From assembly GCF_018991925.1 (NCBI RefSeq), contig NW_024742403.1:62001-126000 (forward strand): 64,000 nucleotides of DNA, given 5' to 3'. The notes under the pieces were generated by a model. It was given only the letters and a program-made list of their open reading frames with translations, was not told the origin of the DNA and did not search any database. Made by a program: the position numbers and the translations under genes. Numbering within the stretch: the first letter of the stretch is position 1; each line of letters begins with the position of its first letter. The stretch is from Homarus americanus. Taxonomy: Eukaryota; Arthropoda; Malacostraca; Decapoda; Nephropidae. Below are positions 1-9,978 of this stretch, piece after piece.

Positions 1-43
1 ACTAATATTGTTGGTTCAGAGGGAGTCTTGGTCCCTCCAACCC

Positions 44-300
44 GGCACTCGCCTCCTATTGTCACTGTCTTCCTCCCGTCACTCTCCTCCACCCGTCACT
101 CTCATCCATATGTCATTCGCCTCCACCCGTCACTTTCCTCCGCCAGTCACTCGCCTCCACCCGTCACTCCCCTCCAGCGGTCACTCACCTCCACTCATTA
201 CTCACCTCCACCAATTATTCAACTTACTCTGCCACTCACCTCCGCCCGTCACTCACCATCACCCGTCACTCACCATCACCCGTCACTCACCTTCCTGTTG
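44..300. repeat. degenerate 17-bp minisatellite
   Basis: About 14 imperfect copies of a pyrimidine-rich unit of about 17 bp (CCTCCACCCGTCACTC plus one base) lie head to tail. Open frames across it exist only because the unit lacks stop triplets, and they show no protein family. It merges into the TG tract downstream. Confidence 0.85.
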
Positions 301-332
301 CCCACTTCCAGCTGTTCCTCATCTTCAACCGT

Positions 333-334
<2 letters not shown>

Positions 335-373
<39 letters not shown>
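335..373. repeat. (TG)n microsatellite
   Basis: Nearly perfect TG dinucleotide run of about 19 units. It directly precedes a 130-bp segment that recurs after another TG tract near 14.15 kb, so the TG tract may be part of a dispersed SINE-like element. Confidence 0.95.
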
Positions 374-375
<2 letters not shown>

Positions 376-502
376 GGGTGGTGTAAAGCGTTTAGTGTGG
401 CCGCATTGTGTTAGTGATAAAGTGCATGCACTGCTTGCAACCTCTTGCTTTCAGCTACCGCCACTGGCTAGCTCTCATTGTGAACAGGGAAGCTACTTTG
501 CG
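374..502 (+). mobile_element. SINE-like body, copy 1
   Basis: This 130-bp segment aligns by eye at roughly 80% with 14146-14276. Shared blocks include AAGGGTGGTGTAA, TTTCAGCTAC and CGCTGGCTAGC/CACTGGCTAGC, followed by GTGAACA. Both copies follow a (TG)n tract, which suggests a dispersed short retroposon. No tRNA-like head is visible here, where the 17-bp minisatellite lies upstream instead. Confidence 0.55.
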
Positions 503-1342
503 TAAGTCTTCCTCGTGAAAACACACAGCAGAGGTTCTTGGAGTAGCAGTGGGCCCCAGAGGGAAGGAGCATAGGTCCACTGGCATGTGGACACATCCTG
601 GCGCCTACCAACCATTGCCTCGCTGCCTTGTGGATTAACCGTTATAGGATGGCTAAGGGAGTAAACCCCGAACGAAATATCTGGGGTGGAGTCCCGCATC
701 AGGCAAACATTCTTACAGTGTTCCAATAAGACCCCAAAGGCAGACTAGGCAGAAGAGGTGACTATCATGGGAACCCAACGACAACAGCTGCGGATGAAGG
801 CAGTGCACGGACAGGCTACTAAGGTGAAACCCAACAAACGGGCAATCGGCAGTCCATTGCAACTCTATCTCTCCCTATCGTTGCAACTACTTGCACCACT
901 GAATCAGAAAAATGGCGAGCCAAGACATGAGGCTGCAGTCTTCCCTCCTCCTTCACCATATAAATGAACTCGTGCACAGCCATCATCCAGCTCATCATAC
1001 TTCTCATTGTCATCAAAACTCTATCCCCCAAAAATTCTTATGGCGACAGACGAGTGGCGACGAGGACAAGCAGGGATGACAGCCGGGAGACTCTGGTCAC
1101 AACTCTGCACAAAGATGGCATAGATAAGATTGTCGTTTATGAACTGGGATCAAGGTAGCAGTGCAACCCTTTCCTGTCTGTGCGACTGAGCAACCCTTAC
1201 CAGGAGCCACTCTGCTCACCCCACACAGGGAGGGGGCTAGAAAGGGTGCCCTAAACATAACCTGGCTTAAGAACCAATTTAACTGGCAACTGTACCATGT
1301 CAGGTCATCATTTATGCCCACTTATTACTACCTGTTCTCCTA
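503..1342. other. no recognisable gene
   Basis: About 840 bp of moderately complex sequence with only short open frames on both strands, none recognisable. It may be decayed transposon DNA, because recognisable LINE sequence begins immediately downstream, but I see no motif that proves this. Confidence 0.5.
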
Positions 1343-2737
1343 CACATTTGTAACTCCTCCTTCACTAGTGGTGTCTTTCCGGATAAACTGAAAATTGCTA
1401 AAGTTCATCCAGCATATAAAAAATCTGGGAACAAAGGTCTCTTCAAGAATTACCGCCCCATATCAGTCCTCCCAGCCTTGAGTAAGATACTGGAGAAGTT
1501 AGCATGTAGTAGACTAAATTCCTTCTGCAATCCTAATAGCATCTTTACAGACTCCCAGTTTGGATTTAGAGCTAGAAGGTCGACTGAGAGTGCTCTGCTA
1601 TCCTTTACTAATGACATCTTAAATTCTTTTGATGACAGTAAGTTCACAGTCGGTATATTCTTGGACTTCTTTAAAGCCTTCGAAACTGTCGACCATACCA
1701 TCCTCCTTTCAAGCTTGAACATTACTGCGTTAGGGGCCTGTCCCACAATTGGTTTACCTCATATCTGTCCAACAGGATGCAGTATGTCTGCTATAATAAT
1801 CACCAATCTGACTCCTCGCCAATCTTGTATGGCGTCCCCCAAGGTTCCATTCTCGGTCGAGTACTGTTTTTGTTGTACATAAACGACATAGTCCACGCCA
1901 GCTCACTCATAAAATACAACTTATTTGCAGACGATAGTAATCTCTATGCCAGCAACTCAGACCTCCATTCCTTGATGAGAACTATGAACACTGAATTGAC
2001 TAAAGTCAGGACCTGGGTAATACGTAATAAACTGACCTTAAACTTTGAGAAAACCCACTATACGATCTTTCACATAAGAAAAATTTACCCCAAAAGTTGG
2101 ACCCCCTGTACCTTGGTAATACAGTCCTCAAACGCAAACAAAATACTAATTTCTCGGAGTTATTGTTGATGAGACTCTTAACTGGAGAAACCACATACAA
2201 GCCATTCACAGTAAAGTCAATAAACAGTGCGGTATCATGTATCACACTCGACAGTCACTCACTCTCACAGCAATGAAAGAAATCTATCATAATCTTGTTT
2301 ACCAACACCTGATACACTGTCGCACACCATGGGGGGCCTCTGGCTCTTGAAAAGCACAATCCCTGGTTACTGCACAAAAGAGAGTCGCACGGACAATGAC
2401 CTACTTGAAAAAAACAGATCACTCAAACGAAAAATTTGCTTAATTGAAAATGTTAAAATTCGAAGATATAAACACCTACTGCTGTGCCCTCTTTGTTTAC
2501 AAATCTATCAATCACTTGCTTGACAATAATATTTTCCAGTTCCGGAATAATCAGAGATACAACCTAAGGCACCCAGAGCTACTAAGACCACCCCCCATGC
2601 GCTCCTCTCAGTCCCAGACCTCCATAAAATATCACGGTGTGAAGGTGTGGAACAACCTATCCCCACCCATCCGAGCAAAGACTATGCTCCATTCCTTTAA
2701 ATCATCCCTTAAAAAATATCTATTGCCTAAGTATTAA
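1343..2737 (+). pseudogene. CR1/L2-like LINE reverse transcriptase, 5' truncated and frameshifted
   Basis: This is the reverse transcriptase part of an autonomous non-LTR retrotransposon, now broken. The first frame (1343 to about 1735) reads HICNSSFTSGVFPDKLKIAK, then NYRPISVLPALSKILEKL, the QFGFRARRSTESAL block and motif A (FLDFFKAFETVDH). A shift moves the reading to the frame ending at 2169, which holds motif B (YGVPQGSILG) and the catalytic motif C (FADD in LFADDSNLY). A third frame (2444-2737) carries the C-terminal tail typical of this superfamily (YHGVKVWNNLSPPIR, then SFKSSLKKYLL), ending in TAA. No endonuclease or ORF1 is visible upstream, so the copy is 5' truncated. With at least two frameshifts it is inactive. 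Assignment to a CR1/L2/Jockey-type group rests on overall motif texture only. Confidence 0.85.
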
Positions 2738-3045
2738 TATTTCTTGTAATACCTACTATATTTACAGTACCTGCTTTTATTGTACCATCAAAACCGTTTA
2801 TCAGAAATTATCATGTAAATAGATAAGAAATTACCATTGCAATAAACATATTTGCCAACTAGACATAAACCTGACCTGCTCTGTCCTCTTGTTCAACCTT
2901 AATACTGTACAACCCAGGTTGTACTGCTCCCCCATTATACTTATGTTTTTCAACTCCACTGTAATTTATGTATATGCCTATAATATAAATAAAATAAAAT
3001 AAACTAAAAAAAATTAATAATTATATAATAAAAAAAATTGAAGTG
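2738..3045 (+). mobile_element. LINE 3' UTR and A-rich tail
   Basis: This AT-rich stretch follows the RT stop codon and ends in AATAAAATAAAATAAAC plus two A runs near 2990-3040, as expected for the 3' end of the LINE just upstream. No second gene is seen here. The exact insertion boundary cannot be fixed because no target duplication is obvious. Confidence 0.55.
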
Positions 3046-3129
3046 ATAACCGTGGAAACATTATGAGATGTTTTTATTACCACCATGCTATTGTACTATT
3101 CCAGATGTTACTAAATGTTACATAACACT

Positions 3130-3290
3130 TCCTTGAGATAGATGTATAGTATATATCAGGTGCCTCAAAGAGAGCTCAGGTTCTCAACTGGCTCAGCCAT
3201 GTTAATATTGTTATTATTGTCCACTCTGTATCTGTGTTTTTCTGGCTAAATAAACTGCTTCAATTCAATTAATTTTAATTCAATTCAATC
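3130..3290 (+). mobile_element. 3'-end fragment of a second LINE with AATTC-type tail
   Basis: The segment ends in GCTAAATAAACTGCTTCAATTC and then repeats the pentamer AATTC/AATTT. That pattern resembles a LINE 3' terminus (polyadenylation-like AATAAA followed by a short tandem tail). No coding sequence is attached, so this would be a severely 5' truncated copy or the end of the preceding element. It abuts the endonuclease fragment that begins at 3295. Confidence 0.4.
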
Positions 3291-3294
3291 ATCA

Positions 3295-4182
3295 GGTGAC
3301 TTCACTGCCAGAGTTGGCAGACATGTTCACAAATGGCAGAGAACCATGGGGAGAAATGGCGTAGGCAAGTGCAATCCCAATACTCTACTCCTCCTCAGGA
3401 AGTGTGCTGCACACAACCTCCCTATCACCAATACCTTGTTTAGGCAGGCCGACAAGTTCAAGGGTTCTTGGCAACATCCAAGATCCAAAATTTGGCATCT
3501 CATTGACTACATCATTGTTAAAGAAAAATTTCGCCGAGATTTCATCTTCACCCAAGCCATCCGTGGCTCAGACCACTGTGATACAGATCATCGACTTGTC
3601 AGCAACAAACTCCCATCACGTTGCCCCAAAACGGTGAAGGCAACATGCCCCGAGAAGAGAATTTAACACCAAGCAGCTGGAGGATCCAGCGGTAGCACAT
3701 ACTTTCAGAGAGCAGCTCAAAGATGGGCTGATAAGCAACACAACAACAAACAACCAAAATTCCTGTGCCAAATGGGGTGCTATCACAGCTGTCATCACAA
3801 AAACCTGCAATGAGATTTTCGGCCTGATCAAAATAAAACACCAGGATTGGTTTGATGAAAACGACTCAGAAATCGAAGTACTCACCAATATTAAACGTGA
3901 TGCTCTCACTAACTGGCAGAACAACCCTAAGTTTCGGAGCAAAGCTGATACCTTCCACGAGAAGAAAGCTGCAGTCCAGCATGAACTTTCCAAACTAATG
4001 AACAAATAATGGAAAGCTAAAGTATTTGAAATGCAAAAATTGTGGATGAGCATAAGATGAGTGAAAATTTTAATTCCACTAAAACAATATATGGCCCATT
4101 TACTCATGGCGTGGCCGCCCTCCACTCGCGCTCATCTGATGGTAACTCCCTATATAAAGATATCCTGACTTCCCAGCAGGTT
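3295..4182 (+). pseudogene. CFDP2/BovB-like LINE: endonuclease end and linker
   Basis: The frame 3295-3666 encodes the C-terminal half of an apurinic-like endonuclease: GDFTARVG at the start, GRNGVGKCNPN, then HPRSKIWHLIDYI and the SDH/DHRLV end characteristic of exonuclease-endonuclease-phosphatase domains. After a frame change, the linker found in craniofacial-development-protein-2-like LINEs continues (NTKQLEDPAVA, then KHQDWFDENDSEI and the WQNNP block) until a stop near 4007, with a recognisable remnant (IYGPFTHG) up to about 4180. The 5' half of the endonuclease is missing. The element is then interrupted by a 370-bp insertion and resumes near 4600. Family naming is from remembered CFDP2-like proteins, and the exact RTE-group clade is unverified. 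Confidence 0.8.
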
Positions 4183-4599
4183 CCTCAGCTTTAATTAATT
4201 TTGCCACCTACGGCGGCTAGTTTATTGTGCACCCCATACTCATCCTGTGAGCGGTAGTGCAAAAGGATTACAGAGTAGGGTTTTCAAAGGGTCAGAATAA
4301 CTAACCCCAGTGGTCAGAATATTATGGCATTGAATATAACACAGTATTTCAAATAAATTGTTTGTTTAGTTCTTTACATAAAGGGTAACTTATTCGCAAC
4401 TGCGTGAATGCAGGACTATGAGGCAATATGTCTGGCCGCACACTTTGTTATTCACATTTGCGTGAGAGGTATTCAAGCACATTGTGTATTTGGTTCTATA
4501 CATAGGAGCTGATATAGCTACTAAGTGCAAAAAAATGTGGATACAATCTTAATGTGTCGGCTATATTGCCATTAGAGGTGAAGTGTTGTGCCATTTCAC
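4183..4599 (-). mobile_element. inserted retroelement 3'-end-like sequence (minus orientation)
   Basis: This stretch has no counterpart in the expected order of the surrounding LINE and splits its linker from its RT domain. Read on the minus strand it ends with GCACAATAAACTAGCC, a polyadenylation-like 3' end. Its block TTATTGTGCACCCC followed by a CATCCTGTGAGCGG-type segment is a diverged relative of the sequence at 6287-6345. No target-site duplication was found, and the right boundary (between about 4555 and 4600) is approximate. Confidence 0.5.
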
Positions 4600-6263
4600 A
4601 CACAGTGTGCTTGGACATCAGCTATCGTCTATCCGTGGATGAGGCAGCTACTGCCATCAAGCCGATTAAAAATAAAGCCACATGGACTGATGGAATCCCA
4701 GTCGAGGTGTATAAAGCAGGAGGACCTCTGCTTACCAGTCGTCTCTACTTACTCCCGGAGAATATGTGGGAGAAGGAAGAAATTCCCCAAGATCTTAAAG
4801 ACCCCTTGATCGTCAATATTTACAAGAATAAGAGGACCGGTCAGTCTGTGGCAACTATCGCGGATGTCGCTGCTGTCCGTAGCTAGCAAGATTATCGCCC
4901 AAGTCCTTCTAAACAGACATCTTCCTGAAGCGTGAAACTTCCTCCTAGAATCTCAATGTGGCTTTAGACCATCACGTGGCACCACTGACATGATCTTTGC
5001 TGCCCACCAGATACAGGAAAAGTGCAGAGAACAGCATTGTGACCTGTACATGGCCGTCATTGACCTTACTAAGGCCTTCGACTTGGTCACAGACAAGCCC
5101 TCTGGTGGACCCTCAGCCGTTTTGGCTGTGCACCAAAATTCATCACCATTGTGAGGCAACTCCACGATGGCAGGAACGGCAGTGTCCTGCGCAATGGCAC
5201 CCAGTCTGAGTTCTTCCCATCCAAACGGGGATAAAACAAGGATGTGTTCTAGCACCAACTCTCTCTTCCATTTTCTTAGCTGCCTTCCTCACTCGTGCCA
5301 GTGACAATTTAGCCGGCGAGGTGGACATCCAGTGCCGGATGAATGGACTTTTCAAGACAACTCCAGGCAGGAACAAAGGTGTTGGCTGCTTTCATCACTG
5401 AATTTCAGTATGCAGACGAGGTCACGCTCGTCGTTCACACTGAACGCGGCCTACAGGAGATCCCTAACACCTACGCAGATGCATGTGAACACTTCAGCCT
5501 TGAGGAGAATACACGTAAAACTCATATTCTTTTTCATCCTGCCCCTGGTTTAGCCAAACCTCCACCATCCATCCAGCTTAACGTACTCTCCCAAATATAA
5601 TGTTACCCACGTCCAGTACCTTGGTTTCCACCTGTTCATTACCGTGGACATTGATGAAGAGATTCAACATCGGATCATATGTGCATCTCAAGCCTTTGGC
5701 AGACTTTATACCCGTGTCTTCAGGTGTAGGGAGCTGATATTATCTACAAAGCTGCACATATATCGAGAGTGGTTCTCCCCACCCTGCTGTATGGCAGTGA
5801 GACATGAGTCACATACAGGAGGCACCTCAGAGCACTTGAAAACTTTCACCAACGTAGTGTACGTTCCATCCTCCAAATTCGCTGAGCAAATAAGAGAACA
5901 AATGCCAGTATTCTCGCTGACACCAACTGTACTGTAGAAGCATTGAGGCTACCATTATCCATGAACAACTACGTTGGACTGGCCATGTTACCTGCGTGGA
6001 CGACAGTAGACAACCAAATCAGCTACTTTACAGTCACCTAACGAATGGTAAACGTAATGCTGGTGAAACAACGGAAAAGGTATAAGAATAGTCTTAAGAC
6101 AAACCTGAAAAAGTACCAATTCGACCCCCTCACCTGGCAGACAATCATTTCACACTGTAATGCTTGGAAGAGCACAGCACGAGGTGTCAATACTTTCGAT
6201 TTAGCCTGACTGCATTCCAAGGCAGACAAGCGCCAGCGACGGAAAGACGCTGCCGCTTCCCCT
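4600..6263 (+). pseudogene. CFDP2/BovB-like LINE reverse transcriptase, multiply frameshifted
   Basis: This is the RT core of the LINE begun at 3295. Visible in order, across changing frames: SVDEAATAIKPIKNKATWTD (4635 onward), GIPVEVYKAGG, WEKEEIPQDLKDPLIVNIYK, then CGFRPSRGTTDMIFAAHQ near 4960, LYMAVIDLTKAFDLV (motif A, near 5045), GIKQGCVLAPTL (motif B, near 5229), QYADEV (motif C, near 5407; the usual second Asp is Glu) and DIDEEIQHRIICASQAFGRL (5647 onward). A final RWTGHV segment lies near 5970. At least four frameshifts, several stops and an altered catalytic motif make it non-functional. The C-terminal zinc knuckle continues after another insertion at 6555. Confidence 0.85.
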
Positions 6264-6275
6264 CCCGCACTAGAT

Positions 6276-6542
6276 TATTTTTTTTTTATTGGGCACCCCC
6301 CTACATCCTTGTGTAAGGTGAAGCACAGAAGCGTTTACAGCGCCCAACAGGGAAGCATGTTAAGTTCATGCTTGCTTTTATGTCTCATGAGTTAAGGGCG
6401 TAGAAGCCTGAAGAGTCAAGGGCGTAGAAGCCTGAAGAGTCAGTGGTTTATGTCATCAAGTTATTGGAAGCTCCAACAACTCCCTGAATACGAATTCGCA
6501 ACTTTCGACTTACAACAGGTACCTACTTTACTGCTAGGTGAA
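6276..6542 (-). mobile_element. 267-bp retroposon flanked by 12-bp target-site duplication
   Basis: The direct repeat CCCGCACTAGAT occurs exactly at 6264-6275 and 6543-6554, bracketing this insert. On the minus strand the insert ends in CCAATAAAAAAAAAATA next to one repeat, so it is a poly(A)-tailed retroposon. Its minus-strand 5' end reads TTCACCTAGCAGTAAAGTAG. It contains a tandem 24-bp direct duplication (GGGCGTAGAAGCCTGAAGAG core) at 6394-6441. No RT is encoded, so it is a SINE or a truncated LINE end. It landed within the C-terminal region of the older LINE. Confidence 0.8.
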
Positions 6543-6554
6543 CCCGCACTAGAT

Positions 6555-6640
6555 GTAGCCCTCCATATGTGCAACATTTGTGATCGATCACTGCCAGTCC
6601 CGTATGGGCCTCTCGAGTCACCTCAAAGCTAACCAACGAG
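6555..6640 (+). pseudogene. C-terminal zinc-knuckle remnant of the CFDP2/BovB-like LINE
   Basis: Directly after the 12-bp duplication the interrupted LINE resumes with CNICDRS and then, after a one-base shift, SRMGLSSHLKANQRG followed by a stop. This C-x2-C ... H pattern is the terminal zinc-finger-like motif I recall from this LINE family. It confirms that the insert at 6276-6542 interrupts one continuous older element. Confidence 0.65.
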
Positions 6641-6712
6641 GGTGACATCCTTTATAACGCTTATCATTGTATCATAACTGGATGATCGTCATACTCGATT
6701 CCGAAAGACAGT

Positions 6713-6812
6713 AAAGTTGTAGTAATAAATGTAATAACAATAATTGTAATAATAGTAAAAATAATGGTAATAATAATGGTAATAATAATAGTAATAATCA
6801 TAGTAATAGGGT
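6713..6812. repeat. (TAA/TAG/TGG)n trinucleotide-rich tract
   Basis: Imperfect trinucleotide repeats of the AATAAT/GGTAAT type immediately precede the homologous start of retroelement copy A. A similar TAG/TAA tract follows copy A at 10070-10105. It may be the retroelement's target or tail. Confidence 0.8.
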
Positions 6813-6890
6813 CTCGACGAACCAAGTGAGTATATATAACTGATATTACACCAGTGAGACCATATAAATAGTGGTTATTTGTGCCAAGGA

Positions 6891-6898
6891 TATATAAA
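6891..6898 (+). promoter_or_regulatory. TATA-like motif in retroelement 5' region (copy A)
   Basis: TATATAAA lies in a stretch conserved with copy B (10510-10517), inside CCAAGGATATATAAACAAGT. A TCATTC initiator-like hexamer follows about 45 bp later in both copies, which is further than the usual ~30 bp, so promoter function is speculative. Confidence 0.3.
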
Positions 6899-7132
6899 CA
6901 AGTACTTGGTGTGACAAATTCTTGTCCATAGTGTATCATTCTGACGTATGGATGGTCGCCCTTGGGGTAGCCTACACACCCACGCGCGCAAGTATGCCCC
7001 TACTACCTGGACACAGCAGTCCAGCCTGTCACCTCTCCGCCCTTCCCTCATAAGAACCAGTATAATCTTGTGCCTGGGACCAAATCAAATGTTCGGAGGC
7101 GGACGTAACTGTCGCCCAAGGTGCAGATCATT

Positions 7133-8127
7133 ATGCCGGGTGACAGACATTGTTGTGTCTGTTCTGACCAGTACCAAAAATGCACTAGCAGTGTTTGTGT
7201 GAGAAACAACCGACCATGTGTGTCTTGCATAAAGGGAAACAATTGCCGCAACCCTTATAACCTTCATGGCAGGGAGCCGACACAGGAGGCCACAGTGGAT
7301 ATCGCCGGGACCCAGCCGCCCGCTGATATCCTAAACCAGGGGTCACCAAACTTTTTTCACAGTGGGCCGGATAACTGAAAGAATGACGAGCGCGGGCCGC
7401 ATAATCATTCTGTTCAATACTTGCAAGCCAGAACGAAAGCTCTGGTAATGTCAGAGCGTAGGCGGAGCTACCACGAGCCGGGGAAGGACTTGGGATCCGG
7501 CCCGCGGGCCGTAGTTTGGTGACCCCTGACCTAAACGATAGCAGTGAGTCTACTCAACCTGAAAATGTAGTACCAATTAACGCTGAACCAATAGTAGCAT
7601 ATGTCCACGAGGTGAATGAGAGACAGCCGCCACAGTGGAATGGCATGTCGATGGAAAATGCGGACATATGGGTTAAAAAAACTTACTCAGAAATTGTCAG
7701 GTGGTCGCTAGCATACCTGTTTGAACCACCCAAGTGTGCGGCCACCAAAGAAATGATTCGAGAGATGATTAGTTTCATAACTGAGTACACTCAAGACCGC
7801 CTCCTTGCCCCGTTAGCTCTCCATATACTGGCAATAATACCACATCTATTCTGTCAGAGGACACACACAAAGACTAAGCACAAAGAAAATGCGGCAGCAA
7901 TGAAGAGAAGACTGACACTGTGGCAGAAGGGAGCCCCTGATGATCTCCTATGTGAAGCAAGAACACTGCAGGAGAGACCAAATTCTGCAGGAGACGGAAA
8001 GCAAAACACCGATGATGCTGCAAAGAAGTTTGGAAACAAAATGCGTGTGGGAAAAGTGTCTTTGGCGGTAAGATCTCTCACAGAGGAATCCACCGGTGGG
8101 GTCCTGCCAATAACAGAGAAACATTAA
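7133..8127 (+). pseudogene. retroelement A N-terminal region, split by MITE
   Basis: ATG at 7133 begins MPGDRHCCVC, a Cys-rich module with about nine Cys in 40 residues (HCCVC, KC, VCVRNNRPCVSC, NNCRNP), probably a zinc-binding nucleic-acid domain. The same start occurs in copy B at 10754. The frame runs to 7336, where a MITE is inserted, and resumes after 7529 (DLNDSSESTQPENV) through a region without recognised fold (IWVKKTYSEIVRW, HTKTKHKENAAAMKRR, MRVGKVSLAVRSL) to a stop at 8127. The reading then shifts into the RT. The central part may be a linker or RNA-binding region; its function is unknown. Confidence 0.7.
7337..7528. mobile_element. hAT-type MITE (192 bp) with 16-bp TIRs and 8-bp TSD
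   Basis: The insert has perfect 16-bp terminal inverted repeats (CAGGGGTCACCAAACT at the left, its exact reverse complement at the right). It is flanked by TCCTAAAC (7329-7336) and ACCTAAAC (7529-7536), matching at 7 of 8 positions, as expected for the 8-bp duplications of hAT transposons. Copy B has the uninterrupted site (CATCCTAAATGATAGC near 10938-10955). The interior is GC-rich near both ends (GGGCCGG, CCGCGGGCC) and encodes no transposase, so it is non-autonomous. Confidence 0.93.
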
Positions 8128-8179
8128 AACAACTGAAAGAAAAACATCCCTCTGCAAGTGATGACGAAGGCATCAGGTT

Positions 8180-8920
8180 TCAGGGTGCCTATATCCCACC
8201 AAATGCTGTCCTGTTCGAGAAAATAACAGGAGGGATGGTGTGGAAAAAGGCACTGAAGACTCATGGAGGTGCCGGCCCTTTAGGTCTGGATGCAAACGGA
8301 TGGAGAGTCATCCTCAGCACTAACAAGTTTGGCCCCGTAGCAAGTGATCTCTGCACGGCCATTGCCGTCCTTGCAAGAAAGCTGGCATCCTCATGCTGCC
8401 ATCACCTTCATGCTCTGACGGCCGGCCGCCTCATTCCCCTGGATAAGAATCCAGGATGTACGCCAAAAGGAGTGGGGGAAGTGCTGAGGCGAATCATCGG
8501 AAAATGCATAATGGAGGTGGTAAAGGACGATGTCAGGGCAGCATCAGGGAACCTGCAAGATTGTGCTGGCCAACAAGCTGGAGGGGAAGCTGCCATCACG
8601 CCATGAGAACGATATTTGAGCAACGCGATTGTGAGGCCGTTCTCCTGGTTGACGCTTCAAACGCATTCAACATACTTAACCGCAAGGCCGCACTGCACAA
8701 CATCAAGATCAAGTGTCCAAGCTTTGCAATGTACGTTGAAAACTCCTATAGGAATCCATCAGACATTTATATAGTAAACAATAAGGCTCTAAGAGGTGAT
8801 ACCATCTTACAGTCAACCGAGGGAACAACACAGGGGGACCCTGTTGCAATGGCAATGTATGCATTAGGCCTATCAGTGCTCCAACAAGAAATAAAATTTG
8901 AAACAACTGGGGTCAAACAA
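8180..8920 (+). pseudogene. retroelement A reverse transcriptase, motif C deleted
   Basis: Frame one (to about 8590) has GMVWKKALKTHGGAGPLGLD, ILSTNKFGPVASDLCTAIA, RLIPLDKNPGCTPKGVGEVL and RRIIGKCIMEVV, the fingers of a reverse transcriptase. A shift leads to the frame with HAMRTIFEQRDCEAVLLVDA, motif A (LLVDASNAFNILN) and motif B (STEGTTQGDPVAMAMYALG). The frame ends at VKQ near 8920, after which the segment holding the catalytic Asp pair is missing compared with copy B. The motif A form DASNAFN (instead of the common DxxKAFD) is distinctive for this family. It is inactive through frameshift and deletion. Confidence 0.8.
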
Positions 8921-9978
8921 AACTGGGAGGGATGGGACTAACCAATCCAGAGGAGATTGCAGCCACCGAACATCAAAATTCACTTAAGCTCACGGCAGCC
9001 CTCACGGACCACATAATAGCCCAGAGCGCAACAGGGGAGGTCGATACCAGTGAAGTAAACGAGATTCGTAGGTCCATTACGACAGATCGACAGCACTGCC
9101 AAAATGATAAGTTGCAGCAACTGTTGCTGCAGGTTCCAGAAAATTTGAAAAAAAAGTAGCTATAGCGCAGGAGGTGGGCGCCTCAAACTGGTTAACTACG
9201 TTACCGATAAGGGCAAATGGTTTCAGTCTTAACAAACAAGAATTTACAGATGCCATTGCTCTAAGGTACGGTCGGCCAGTAGAAGGTTTGCCCTCCCAAT
9301 GCGTGTGTGGCTCTTCCTATGACGGCGATCACGCCATAGTGTGCAAGAAAGGGGGCTTTATATGCATGAGGCATGACGAAGTAAGGGACCTTACAGCAAA
9401 TATGTTGAAGGAAATTTGCCGGGATGTCATGGTAGAACCGACCCTCCTTCCATTGGATGGTGAGATCTTCCAACATAGGACTCCAAACACATCTAACAAA
9501 GCCCGTGTTGACGTCAGTGCTCGAGGTTTTTGGACGCGGGGACAGCGAGACTTTCTTCGACATCAGGATTTTTGATCCCATGGCCACATGTCACCGTAAC
9601 CTAGCTCTCGATGCTGCACATGGGAGGAACGAGAACGACAAGATAAGGGCATATGGGGAGAGAATCCAAAACGTTGATCAAGGCAGCTTCACTCCTCTAG
9701 TGTTCACAACCTCTGGAGGGATGGGACCAAGTGCAAGATGTTTCTATGCCAGACTCGTGGAGGTGATCTCCGAACAGAAGCAGCAGCCCAGAAGTTTTGT
9801 TACAGCCTGGATGAGATGTCGACTGTCTTTCTCTCTCCTTCGGTCGGCTTTGCTCTGCCTCAGGGGAACGAGAGCTTCTGCTCCAATTCCGACAACTGCT
9901 GCAGATATCGACTATGAGGCTACAGTCACTGAATGCTGCATAGATCTGGGCTCAACTAATTTAACACAGATAGGATAG
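8921..9978 (+). pseudogene. retroelement A C-terminus: knuckle and restriction-like endonuclease
   Basis: After the deletion the frame 8932-9159 reads MGLTNPEEIAATEHQNSLKL (RT thumb/connection). The frame 9174-9575 gives GASNWLTTLPIRANGFSLNK, then a Cys/His knuckle (CVCGSSYDGDHAIVC, C-x1-C-x7-H-x3-C) followed by MRHDEVRDL. A shift near 9530 leads to the frame ending at 9978 with FFDIRIFDP and NENDKIRAYGERI. ARVDV, FDIRIF and the later K correspond in order to the PD...D...K pattern of restriction-like endonucleases of R2/R4-type retrotransposons. This assignment is by motif order, not by computed alignment. Confidence 0.7.
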
